Assembly (NCBI RefSeq): GCF_030253575.1
Contig: NC_080568.1
Span: 2,931,501-2,995,500 of the forward strand
Length of the DNA stretch: 64,000 nucleotides
Direction: 5' to 3'
DNA from: Rhododendron vialii
Taxonomy: Eukaryota; Streptophyta; Magnoliopsida; Ericales; Ericaceae
In this document: in pieces, positions 49,481 through 60,700 of the stretch
Layout: each line of letters begins with the position of its first letter
Position numbering within the stretch: the stretch's first letter is position 1
The notes under the pieces: model-generated
What the model was told of the DNA's origin: nothing
Seen by the model: only the letters and a program-made list of their open reading frames with translations
Database searches by the model: none
Made by a program: the position numbers and the translations under genes

Positions 49481-50239
49481 CTACTTTGATCCTTCTGATT
49501 CATCATCCTCATCATGATTACGCTGCTGCCGGTTCACCAGACCGCCACCTCGGCCGTGCCCCATCTGCTGGTAAAACTGGTGGTTCAATGCTTGAGAATT
49601 ATTCATGGCCCCAATATGATCACCCTCTTGAGAAAGTCCCAGCTCCAACCCAGGAAGGCTTTGGTAATTCCCACTCAAAATCGTCGAGAACCCGATTGGT
49701 CCTGAATTCATATTCGCAAATTCGAATCCATGAAACCCGAATTTCGATACCAAATTTGGACTTTCGCTCACCGAATTTGGTGCAGGAATTCCAAACCCAG
49801 GTACAGATGGCCAAAACCCAGCTGCTGTGTGTGTTGGTCTACTCAAGTTACCATTATTCAACATATTCCAATGAGTCCTGTTTTCCAAACCAATGGAAAC
49901 AGAGTTCCCCTGTTCCAAAACAGAGTGCCCTGAAACTGCAAGTGATGAAGCAGGAACCGTCCCCGTGCCCGTGGCAGCGATAATCGACGACTCGGACTGA
50001 TTCAAAAGCCACTGGATTGTCTCTCCATCTGATTTGTGGCCCAGTTCCCTCGTCAATTGGAAAATCCGAGCCGCGCAAAGCGCCGGCATACGTATTCTTC
50101 TCCCCCTCCCATCCACCTTCTTGTGCCTGTCTTTGGTTGAACTTCTCTTGGGTGCCAATTTCTTTTTACTACTATCATCTTCAATGTTTGTGGGGATGAT
50201 TTGGAAGCTTTTGGTTTCATTTGGCCTTTTTTCTGCCAT
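49481..50239 (-). CDS. Class I TCP transcription factor, TCP20-like
   Basis: A single exon, 252 residues, starting at the first in-frame Met ([15 protein letters not shown]). The TCP domain (about 31-90) has a basic region [20 protein letters not shown], then helix-loop-helix ([35 protein letters not shown]). The short basic region marks class I (PCF). The C-terminus keeps [13 protein letters not shown] and FYQQMG, features I recall from Arabidopsis TCP20. Class I TCPs bind GGNCCCAC-type sites as dimers in the nucleus and regulate cell-cycle, ribosomal-protein and nitrate-response genes. Shorter than Arabidopsis TCP20 (about 310) because the N-terminal extension is missing. The acidic tail [10 protein letters not shown] closes the protein. 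It stands alone; neighbours are transposons. TCP9/TCP19 are less likely alternatives. Confidence 0.9.
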   Translation of the reverse strand: MAEKRPNETKSFQIIPTNIEDDSSKKKLAPKRSSTKDRHKKVDGRGRRIRMPALCAARIFQLTRELGHKSDGETIQWLLNQSESSIIAATGTGTVPASSLAVSGHSVLEQGNSVSIGLENRTHWNMLNNGNLSRPTHTAAGFWPSVPGFGIPAPNSVSESPNLVSKFGFHGFEFANMNSGPIGFSTILSGNYQSLPGLELGLSQEGDHIGAMNNSQALNHQFYQQMGHGRGGGLVNRQQRNHDEDDESEGSK

Positions 50240-50557
50240 GAAAGGTGGTGGTGGGCACCTCTTTGGTGGGGAGAGGAAGGAAGAAAAATGGGACCTCTTT
50301 GATTCGATGAATGAGGATGATGTGAAAGAGCCTAGAATTTCATGGCCCTGTGGACTGTGATTATCAAGGAATATAACACCCTTTTATTCAATTTTTCAAT
50401 TTAGTTGATTGTTTGTACTGTGGGAAAGAAAAAAAAAAGGTTAGAAAAAGAGGGAAGAGAAAAGGGGAACCTTGCTGCAAGATTTTCTTTGGGCTAAACA
50501 TAGGAGTAGCTCATGATTTTGCTCACTTTCTTATCCTTTCTGGCAATCCATCACTAT
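50240..50557 (-). promoter_or_regulatory. 5' UTR/promoter of TCP gene
   Basis: Immediately upstream of the TCP ATG on the minus strand. It holds a purine-rich stretch on the plus strand (50427-50468; pyrimidine-rich on the coding strand), typical of a plant leader. No TATA box was assigned. Confidence 0.45.
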
Positions 50558-50745
50558 AAATTTCAGTTCTTTTATTTAAACTTTAGTGTGTGTTACTCAA
50601 TAAATTAACCAACTGGGTTTCATTTGGCCAACCTTGACCGACTCCATTTAGAAATTTCAGTTCTTTTATCTAAAGTTTAGTGTGTGTTACTCAATAAATT
50701 AACCAACTGGGTCTCATTTGGCCAACCTTGACCGACTCCATTTAG
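50558..50745 (-). repeat. 94-bp tandem duplication in TCP upstream region
   Basis: AAATTTCAGTTCTTTTAT...ACCGACTCCATTTAG occurs at 50558-50651 and 50652-50745 with few mismatches, about 320-505 bases upstream of the TCP start codon. Confidence 0.9.
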
Positions 50746-52913
50746 AACATCTTCAACCCACCTTTTGCACGATCTTCGTTTTGGCGACTCAAAATAGTAC
50801 GGAGTATATTACATCCAAAAGGTAGACTTAGAGAATACAACTATTCATACCGACTCCAATCCACAATTCTTCATTTTCATCTTTAAAACTTCTCTCCCAA
50901 AGTTTCTTCCAATTCCTTAAGTTATTAATATTATTTAAATATCTTCAATGTTAGACTCATTTTAAAGGTATTGTCGGTATCTTCTCAATAGTACCAATTT
51001 TTTAAGAATTGGATCTATAACATTAGAGTTAAACATTTTTACAAATATTTAACAAAACAAGAAGGATATTGTTGGCGTTACAATTTCATATTAAAAGAAA
51101 AAGAAAGGTAAAATGGTGATTTTGGAAAAAAGGAGAATTGGAGATGGTTATCCATTTGGAGGGAGAAATGGAGTTTTAGTTCTCCAAACTGAAGATCTGG
51201 AGATGTTCGAGATGCTCTTAGGAGGTTAGCGTGCAAGAATCGACTAGTTCTCTTCAATTTTAAGATTTTTTGTTGGTTTTTTTTTTTTTCATATTCGTAG
51301 TCGTTGAGTCAGACTTTTATAATTTTGGACCAATGTTGTTCGAGTTCATTAAATAGATGATTGTTCAGTTTGGTATAACTTAAGCGTAAAATTAGTATAC
51401 TTTCGCTATATCGATAAGAAAGAAAGAAAAATCATTTATGGTGTGCAAATTCTTGATTTGAATAGTCCAACTTGATAGGTGCACACACTAGTCGATTTTA
51501 TGTAACATCAATATGTTGCATTATTTTCTCAAAGCAAAAGCCTTGCTTTTTTGAACAAGTCAAGTCCACCACCCAAAAAGGAAAAATCAAAAGGAAGGGG
51601 GGAAAATAAAAAGAAAAGGAAAAGGAAAAGGAAAAGGAAAAAGAAAGTAATGAATATTTCAATGAAAACCATATTTAGGAGACTTTTCATAGTTTAAAGT
51701 CTATGAAAAGTATTGAATATCTCAAATTTATCTTTTAGGGTTGACACATATGTTGAGTGTTTCCAGGATTGGAGTGGTTAGAACTTGAAGGAATTCCTTT
51801 GTATAATTTTCAAATTTAAGCCTCTCCAACTCAAATTTGAGAAACCTAGGTGGAATTGGCACTATTTTTTTTTAGGAAGAAAAAAACCTAAAGCAAAGAC
51901 AAGGTATAAAACTAAAATACTAAAAGCAAAGTCGCAAAAATTAATCTAGCCCAATTGAAACTTATCTCTTGCATTAGCCCAATTGAAAAGTAGCAAGTAT
52001 ATATGACCGAATGTCCGAGTCAGCTTGTGTGTATCTTAACTAATTCTGGAGCCCTGAAGTTAATAACCAGACTAATCCTTCAGTGACTCCGAAGTTCGAA
52101 ATGTTTGACTTTCGTAGAATTTAAATTTGAACTTGCTTGTTTAGAAGTTTCATATTAGTATTATAGTAAGTGGGACCCTAGACAGATGAGTTTCTCATCA
52201 CAATTCAGGTTCATGGGTCAAGTAGAGTGTGTCCATGTTCTTTTCAAAATGGACAGGCAATCAACAAACATGGGCACTTATATGGGCATCCCATCTTCTT
52301 CATAACCAAAGTTGGTTGTGTATTTCATTAAATATTACTATGTGGATTGAGAGAGAAAGCTGTGCAGCTGTATTCTACAATGACAAACTTGTCAATGTGT
52401 AGGTATGATACTCCGTCAATTCCGTCGGGGAATATTGCTCGTCACACCATATTACCATCTGTAGGAAATCCCAGCGCATCTATGTCGAGACCTAAGTTAA
52501 GGTCCTACGATATGCGAATGGAGTTAGGATTTTATTGTGAGCAATTGAACTGATGAATGTACTCCTCGACTGATTTCGGAACCCTGAAGTTAAGAACTGG
52601 GAAAATCCTCTAGTGGCCCGAAGGTTTGGAATGTTTGGCCTCTATGAATTTTGAACACGCAACCTCATGGAAGTTAAGCACTTATTAGCTTTCCCAAGCC
52701 CAGTTGACCGAACCCTTGGGGTTCCCATAACAAAGATGTTCATTTAAATTAGATTCTCAATTTGAGTTTTGCTTTGGTCGGTAGCCTCATTTGCTATAAA
52801 TGCTTTTTGACAATGAATGTGAAAAAGAGTTGATTTCCTGGTGCATTCACACGAATGTGGAGAAACTATTCGTTTGCCCTTCACTGGGAAAAAGAAGAAG
52901 AAGAATCGTTAGT

Positions 52914-52919
<6 letters not shown>
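50746..52919. other. Intergenic DNA, no gene seen
   Basis: AT-rich, with an AAAAGG microsatellite at about 51613-51645 and two similar phrases (near 52040-52090 and 52570-52625, both around CCCTGAAGTTAA) that suggest a dispersed repeat. Confidence 0.45.

Positions 52920-52961
<42 letters not shown>
52920..52961 (+). repeat. (AG)n microsatellite
   Basis: About 20 AG units. Confidence 0.95.
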
Positions 52962-52962
<1 letters not shown>

Positions 52963-53447
52963 GCTTAGTATAATTTATGATCACGAACCACACGCTTAAT
53001 CATGCATGGTATGTTGAAGCATGCTCAATCAGTAGCAAAAAGATTTAGACATAACGCGAATCCTTCAGCTAGTCGAGTTCATGTGGGGATAGTAACGCTT
53101 CGCAACGTCGTCTAGTCGACTTCTCTTGATTCAACCGTGATGGTGATTTTGTTCCATCGAGTAGAGATGCGGACGTCCTAGCTCGAGATTCAGTTGATTT
53201 GCTTATGGTTTCATTACAGTAGTATTTCAGTGATCTAGATTCAACCGTAACAGATTATGGTTTAGTATTTAAATGTTTGTTTTTTCGGATTATGGTGATC
53301 CTTTCCCCTCCCGTTTGAGGCGTTTCCCTTGTAGTCTTGTACTCTGTATGCTCTTTCCTTTCAAAACAAACAATGCGAAATTATGTATTCGTTTTCCTCT
53401 TCTTTTTCTGTTTTTCATGCAAAGGCGGAGTTGTTTCTGCTGATACC

Positions 53448-54622
53448 TAGGGATGTAAATAAACTGAGCCATTCACAAACTGTTTGAGGCTCGGTTCGGT
53501 AAGAGCTCGTTCGTATTCGATTCGTCTGCTAAACGAACTGAACGTGAACCACAATTCTAAGCTCGTTCCGTAAACAATGGCGGAGGGAGAATAGGATGAG
53601 CGGGGGCACGCGCCCCCACTCAATTTCTTTTTTCTTTTTTTTTAAATTTAAGATTTTAAAATGTATATTTTGTATTTTCTCTAGTTAATTGTATTTCATA
53701 ATTGTATTTTCTCTAGTCAAATATCATTTCATTCTCAATTTCTTTTCCACATATTTGAACATTGTCATTATACCGGCGAAATGAGATGTCTAATGTGAAA
53801 AATAGCTGCCACTTACTATTTGGAACTCTCTAATGCACAATGTCCAAAATTCAAAAATGCCTAAACCATAGGTTATATGTTTTATACTTTAGCAATTATT
53901 AACAATAGGAGCAATAATGCTAAATATTGTGTAGTGAATTGCTCTTAGACTTGATCCGCTGAGACAATTCAAGTAATTCGATTGTTTTTATATTCTACGT
54001 AATTTACTATATTAAAAAATTATGTTAGGTTTTTCAATTCCTAGCACAAATGTTTTAACGTTGCTTAAAACGAAATTTTATTGTTGAAATGTGTTTAAAA
54101 GGTGCCCCCACTTACAAAGTTTTCTGGCTACGCCATTGTCCGTAAATGAGCCAAACCTAAGCCTAATGGTATTCGGCTCGGTTAGGCTCGCGAACCTATA
54201 ATTAAATTAAATTAATAATTTAATAGGGGTCAATTTGTAAATATAAAAAAATTTAAGGTTGTTTATTTAATTCAATACTTAATTTTCTCCCAAATTCTAT
54301 ATGATCAATGAGAGAGTTTGAGTTCGCTTGAGTTTAATGAGCCGAGCCGAACCAAACCCGAGTCTTGACAAGCTCAATTCGAGCGTAGATTCAGCTCGGC
54401 TCTGTTCATTTGAGTTTAACGAGCCGAACTCGAGCTATACTAGTACCTCAACGAACCCAATAGAGCCGAACCAGAGCTTTGAAAAATTTTAACGAGCCGA
54501 ACTCGAGCCAAGTTGTTCAGGCTCGAATCGAATTTTAGCCGAACTCGAGCCAGACTAGTACCTTAACGAACCCGAGCCAAACTAAATAAGGTTCGGCTCG
54601 ATTCAGTTCGTTTACGGCCCTA
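53448..54622. mobile_element. hAT-like element rich in GAGCCGAAC motifs, host of a nested hAT
   Basis: Flanked by an 8-bp direct repeat CTGATACC (53440-53447 and 54623-54630). Ends TAGGGATGTAAATAAAC / GTTTACGGCCCTA are inverted. Multiple GGCTCGGTTCGG / GAGCCGAACTCGAGC blocks fill both sides (53490-53570 and 54140-54620). It is interrupted by a second element at 53575-54138. No coding capacity seen. Confidence 0.75.
53575..54138. mobile_element. hAT-like element nested in the preceding one, 8-bp TSD
   Basis: Starts CAATGGCGGAGGG and ends CTGGCTACGCCATTG (inverted CAATGGCG/CGCCATTG). It is flanked by the 8-bp direct repeat TCCGTAAA (53567-53574 and 54139-54146), which belongs to the interrupted outer element. 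Subterminal GGGGGCACGCGCCCCCACT and GGTGCCCCCACTT resemble the element at 18880-19372. Confidence 0.8.
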
Positions 54623-54630
54623 CTGATACC

Positions 54631-55755
54631 TAACTAGAACCTTTAATTTCATCTTTTGCACTCTAATTGTTGAAGAAGATGCTCTATCTTGCTAGTGTGA
54701 CATATTTTGTCCCGATCAGGGGAGGCCGGAGGCAAAGGCGGGCTGGGCGGGCGGACGGGCGGACGGACCTCCTAGTTTCAAAGATTACAAAGTATCTCAT
54801 GTGATTTTCAATGTTTTATTAATTCTTAAAAGTGTTTATCTTACCCGTAATAATCTTACCTTAACCACTCAAAACTCTTAATAAATTTGTTTACGGAACC
54901 ACCGTTCATGCAAATTTTGCATCCGCCACTCGTTGTCGTTGTCATCGTCTTTTCCTGCTTACTTGGATGCTCGTGATTGATCCTCTGTTTCACAATAATC
55001 GTTTTGAGAAAATACAAAAGGAGTGAATTATATATTGCTATGTAACGTATAGCATTTCTTATATATCCATTCCTTACCAAGTTATGCACCAGCTATACAC
55101 ACAACTTTGGATATTTTTTTACTTGGCTTTACAAGAAATGCAACAGACATCTTTCTTCTGTTTTAGTTTTAGTTTGCTTTCCTTGAGGAGAAAAGAAAGC
55201 GACACCAATTTAACCTGAACGGGTTTGGCCAGGTGGGCATGAGAAAGCAAACACGTGCATGTTCTCTATGATGTCGCATGTTTGGATCCCACGAAAACCA
55301 AACATACCAAACCTTGGGGCCACTGGAAGGTTTGTCCGGTTGTTAACTTTAGGACCCCGGAATTAGTCGCTGTGCGAGAAAGCTGGCACGGACATCCGGT
55401 TATCGTAAAAAAGGACAACAATTGGTAGGTGTGAAATGTACTTATAGAAGAGGCCAAGTTTGTGAGATAATGTTGCCCACCTTGGAGACAAATGGGAAGC
55501 TTTTGAAAGCTAGTTGTTGACATATCACCCAAATCACTTAAATTCAAAGATTGTCATAAAGAAAAATCTTTCTTTTACCTGGGTAATTTTGAGAATTTCT
55601 CTAAAAAGCAACATGTATCAATCATTGTTTGTTGTCGTTCTTCTCGTCCCTAGCCCTGTTTTTTTATTTTATTATTATTATTACTTTGAACCTCAGTCCT
55701 GAATTCTTTCACCTTTTACTCTCTTCAATATGGATTCTTGAACACCAATTGGTCC
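54631..55755. other. Intergenic DNA, no gene seen
   Basis: Includes a GC-rich patch of GGGCGGAC-type short repeats (about 54739-54768) in otherwise AT-rich sequence. Confidence 0.45.
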
Positions 55756-56102
55756 AAGCTTATTAAATTGCAAGTCACACATTATTGAATTGTTGAGCTT
55801 ATTAAATTGCCATTTACTTGTCGTCCCACATTAGACGGGACTTGAGAAGTGACACATTAGATGGGACCCGAGGAGTGGCTCTGCGAATCGCTAAGCTTAT
55901 TAAATTGTCATTGACTGTTGTCCCACAGTCCTGAGAAGTGGCTCCGCGAATGGCTAAACTTATTAAATTATCATTGACTTGCCATCCTACATTAGACAGG
56001 ACCTGCTCACAACTATTGTTGAATTGCTGAGCTTATTAAATTACCATTGACTTACTGTCCCGCATTAGATGGACCCGGGGAGTGCACTACTATTATTGAA
56101 TC
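55756..56102 (+). repeat. Degenerate tandem array (minisatellite-like), ~5 units
   Basis: AGCTTATTAAATTG followed by CCATTGACTTG and CCCACATTAGACGGGA recurs at about 55756, 55795, 55893, 55956 and 56029, with unit length varying from about 40 to 98 bases. Confidence 0.75.
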
Positions 56103-56259
56103 TGTTATCTATAATTCTTTTTTGCAAACACTCTAAAGTAATCCTTAAAAGCAAGAATCTCAAAATATGCACAAACTGGTAAACATGAACTTAATGTGCT
56201 TGTTTGAGTCACAATAATAACATTTCCTAAGATTGGCATTCTTCGTTTGAGTCACAACA

Positions 56260-56532
56260 ATGAGATTTCCCTGTTTTTTTTCGAGTGTAAGGAATCATCT
56301 CAGCTATCCAAAAGTATTTTCAACGGAGGGAAGCAGCTTTAGAATCCCATACCGAGCCGAGCTAACAGATTTGGAGGTCCGTATGAAACAAAAACGATAC
56401 TGTCGTGTTCTGAAAGAAGAAATAAAACCGGTTTTTGTTCAAGGCCAAGACGGTTGGCCGGAATACAAGTTAATCCGCAAAAGATCTTTCTATTACGAGA
56501 AAGAATTAATTCCGATCTATATGAAAAGCTAG
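56260..56532 (+). other. Unrecognised open frame, possibly a gene fragment
   Basis: A 90-codon frame whose latter half (RAELTDLEVRMKQKRYCRVL and EDGWPEYK-like GQDGWPEYKLIRKRS) has ordinary protein-like composition, unlike the AT-rich frames around it. I do not recognise it. It could be an exon or remnant of a lost gene; frames downstream (56454-56726) break up quickly. Confidence 0.2.
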
Positions 56533-57070
56533 TTTCGCCGAGGCTCATTATTTGCCATGATTCCATGTTAGATCCGAGTAAACAGATTCTGATAGGTCAT
56601 TTGGATTCCCTTGGCGAAATCCTCGTATCTTTCAGCAAGGCAGATACTCGCAGTCGTAGGTTCCATCAGGCACATATGCCATCACTAGCCCGCGTGCGAT
56701 TTCCTGAGGAGGTACAAGGATTCTGACCAATCGAATCAGGTATTGTTGTCAAAACATGATGAAGTGATTCTAACCAACTGGACCAAGTTACAAGTATTAT
56801 CTTGGACTGTAACTAGTGAGAGGAGAGCAAGTTTTCAAATATGGCCGTTACGTAACGGGTATTTACTTAAGTATTGGCCAATATTGGCCAACATATGGCT
56901 GTATAATTGATACCGTTACATTCCCTGTACCACAATTTAAAACCCTAGAGGAGAGTGTTCCCATTGACCACACTGTAATTAGCTATTCTCAGACCCCAAA
57001 TGCTTATAATCTCTAGCCATGGCTGCCGTTTTCCTCAGAATCAGCCCAAAAGTCACATGACCCATCCTGG

Positions 57071-57191
57071 CTGAGCACAAATTCAACCCACACCGCCTTT
57101 TACTGGCTGAGAGAATCGGGGGGGGGGGGGCTGCGCACAAATTCAACCCACACCGCCTTTTACTGGCTGAGAGAATGGGGGGGGGGGGGGG
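57071..57191 (+). repeat. 60-bp tandem repeat with poly-G tails
   Basis: CACAAATTCAACCCACACCG...GGCTGAGAGAAT followed by a G run occurs twice: 57071-57130 (G13) and 57131-57191 (G15). Confidence 0.9.
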
Positions 57192-57539
57192 CTGCGAAAG
57201 CAACTGGAAGTGTCAGATATTCATATGGAAAAATGACTCTCTTTCAATGTCTTAAATATGAATAGACTGATTGCCGGGCTTTTTAGCCTCTTATAAGCAG
57301 TCAAACTGGTTCGCGGGCGTTTAGTCTTCCATAAAAAATTTCCTAAAAACTAGGGAGAGACCACTCATATATCAAAAATACTAGTTCCTAGTGACAAACT
57401 AGTATTATCTTCTACAAATCTGACATAACAAAGAAACACTACCCGGGACATTGTATGAATGAACCAGCACTCACAAATCGTGAAGACTGCAGATTTCCTT
57501 TACGGATTCTGATGGCCATTAAACCGGAGCATTTCGAAG

Positions 57540-57717
57540 TTATTGCTCTAAACCAAGATCGCCCCATCGGACTTTGTATCTGGCTGCAAGATAGTGAGCC
57601 CCGACAGGACCACGACTCCCGTAAGGATAATACTCTGGAATAATCTTCTTCTCTTCTAGTTCTTTCAGTACCGGCGTGAAGAGCAACCAAGCAGCGTCAA
57701 GCTCATCACTCCGAATA

Positions 57718-57749
<32 letters not shown>

Positions 57750-60700
57750 AAGTAGTCTCTCATATGCATCCGGAATCTCCTTTGAGTACCTAGAAACCAC
57801 AAAACACGGGGAAACCATCCATGAGGGAAGTGTTTCCAGATTTCCAAAACCACATTTTCTTGGTACATGCCCAATTTCGTCATACAAGATTATGCACACA
57901 CAAAAAAATTTGTCAGAAGCTGTGTTTCTAGGAAGTTAGAAATTTTGATTCACTAGTTCGAGTGGGAAATTATAACTCCAAGTTTGAAAAGAATGTTGGT
58001 CTATTGGAAAAGCTACAGATAGAATTTTCATTTGATTCACCCGAAATTTAAATTATGTCAAAACCAAATTTAAATCACTTTTCATAGACATGGGTAGACC
58101 ATATGTAGCTGGTACATTACGAAGGACAATAGTAAGCATGGTTTCCAAACCAAATGGTGCTACCAGTTTTAACCGGTCACAGCTATTGTGATTATCTAAT
58201 GCAATTCAAGATACACACTCGATTTCATTTGCAAAACCACATACCAATCACTCAGGTGCCGCATGAGTTCAAATTTATCACTAATACAATTCCAGTTACA
58301 GGTGATTATCAGAAACAAAAAAAAAACTCGAGTTATACAGGTTTGCAACATGCCAACATATAGACAAAACTTCAAGCAATATCTGTTTCCCCTCTTAAGA
58401 CAATGATGCTAGAAGTTGTAAAGACAAGTGAAGAGTAACAAACCAATCAAGGACTACAAAAAAGTGATAAGAACAAGGACCTTCTAAGTTTGATAAGCAT
58501 GCACAAGGTTCGATTGACATTGGCTACAGCAACGCTCAATATAACAATTGCACCATAAGGGCATGCCTCAATATTCTACCAGAAGTTTTAGGTATTACCT
58601 TGCTGCATAGAGAAGATTGAGATTACTGCGGTCCAATCTCATACCCAAACCAGGGACCTTATTATTGATCTTTAAGTAGATAGCTTCATCTGGTTGAACA
58701 CGGATAACTAGCTCATTTGTTGCTTGATCAAGATCTGTCCCAAAACTCCGGTTATACAAATTACCAGGCACATGCCTAAACTGAACTCTTATCTCAGCTC
58801 TGAAGAGAAAAATGCAACATTACGTAATCATATATCAAAAAATGGATGAAGATGATATCAGTGCAAGCTGCGCAATTTCAGATCTTTTCATAGTTTGACA
58901 AACCTCTTGTTATGTAAAGCCTTCCCAGCTTTCATTAGAAAAGGCACCCCGTCCCATCTTGCATTATCAATAAAAAGGGCAGCTGCGGCAAATGTTGGAG
59001 TGAGGCTGTTTTGGGGTACGGTCTTGTCATCAGTATAGCCAGGGTAAACTACACCTCCTCTTGTGTGGCTCTTATACTGTCCTATGACCACATCTTCAAG
59101 TTGTATTGGTCTCATTGAACGTAGAACTTTAACCTAATACCCATCAGACCACTTTAGCTAACAACAAAAAAGACATGATAGATATTCCCTAGTGATTGCG
59201 AAGGAAAATAGGAAAACCTTTTCATTTCTGATGTCTTCTGCATCCAAACTAACAGGGGTTTCCATGGCAAAAAGAGCCAATATCTGAAGAAGATGATTTT
59301 GCATTATGTCTCTTATTATCCCGTAATTGTCAAAATATCTGTAACAAACCATAAAAGAAACAAAGATTAGGTATTAGAATAGATTGTGCCTAATTAAACA
59401 CCTGTTTGAGAAATAAATATACCCTCCTCGCCCTTCAGTTCCAAAATCTTCAGAAAAAATCAACTGTACACTCCTAATATACTGTCTGTTCCATAAGGGT
59501 TCAAAAATGAGGTTGGAAAACCGAAGCACTGATAAATTCTCCACTAGCTCCTTCCCCAAATAGTGATCTATCCTGTTAAAAAAATTCCCCATGATTAGAT
59601 TTTAGCGCATTACTTCCTCATAAGAACCAACGCCAGCTAAAAGACTTGCCTGAAAATTTGATCCTCCCCTAAGTACTGCTTGAGGGATTTTGTCAAAGCA
59701 GCTGAGGATTCAGAATCACGACCAAAGGGCTTCTCTACAATGACTCTCGTCCAGCCATTAGTCGATGACGAAGAGAGGCTTGCGCATTTTACAGCATCTA
59801 CAAATATATTCGGTGGGATTGATAAATAAAAAAGGCGATTAGAAACCCTCCCACCCTGCACAGAAGTTCGTTGCAATCAATCTAGATGAACATAAGAATC
59901 ATTTGCAGGAAAATTGATTATCTACAACATAGTAGACGAGTAAATCAAGAAATCTATACCAATGAGCCTGTCCTGAGTCTTGACCTTTAAAAAGACGAAA
60001 AGCACTAAATAATTCCAGGTGACATACCAAAAACCATTTGGATAAACAAAAAACAGGTTACAAGTTCTTCTTTTTTTAATCCGAAAAACAGGTTACAAGT
60101 TCAAACCAGCAAAATTAAACAAAACTCGAAGAGTTTCCAGAAAACACACAAAAAGGGTAAACGATGGATAATGTTACTCTCCATCTTCAAATACAGTTGA
60201 AGACAAGACAAAATAACAGCACTTCCTATTTCTCATTCCGATTATCGTTTTTTAGATATCTAAGAAAATATCAACTTGAAGGCTCAATGGCCGTCATAAA
60301 TATCAACATGCACACTCTATTTCCGCTGAGATTGTTTGCTTTCTGATAAGTTTTACACGAGATTCTTGCATGCCCATACAGCCATACTAAACCAATCCAA
60401 AGTATACTCGTGGAAGCAAAAAGATTTAGGAAATACCCATAGGAACAATGCATAGTCAAAACCAAAGCACATATTGTCTGTGTTCAGATAGGTTTTAGAG
60501 GTCAAAAGATGTAACTCCCTGATTGTGCTACAAGTTTGATTGCTGTGGGAGATCACTAAAGTGAATTAGCATACTGTTACACTGTCAAAGCAATGAATAG
60601 TCTAGAGGCTTTCACAAAGCTTCAAAGCTCTTGCTTGAATTGTTGTGGTGCAATTGTAACCACAGTTGTAGTAATCTCTGTCAGACTTAGAGTTTCTTTT

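Noticed and set aside
49486-49983. Long plus-strand open frame opposite the TCP gene
   Set aside because: Antisense of a GC-balanced single-exon gene; the minus strand has the complete TCP domain, the plus strand nothing recognisable.
55756-56102. Possible CRISPR-like array
   Set aside because: Unit lengths are irregular, repeats are degenerate and the genome is a plant nuclear one.
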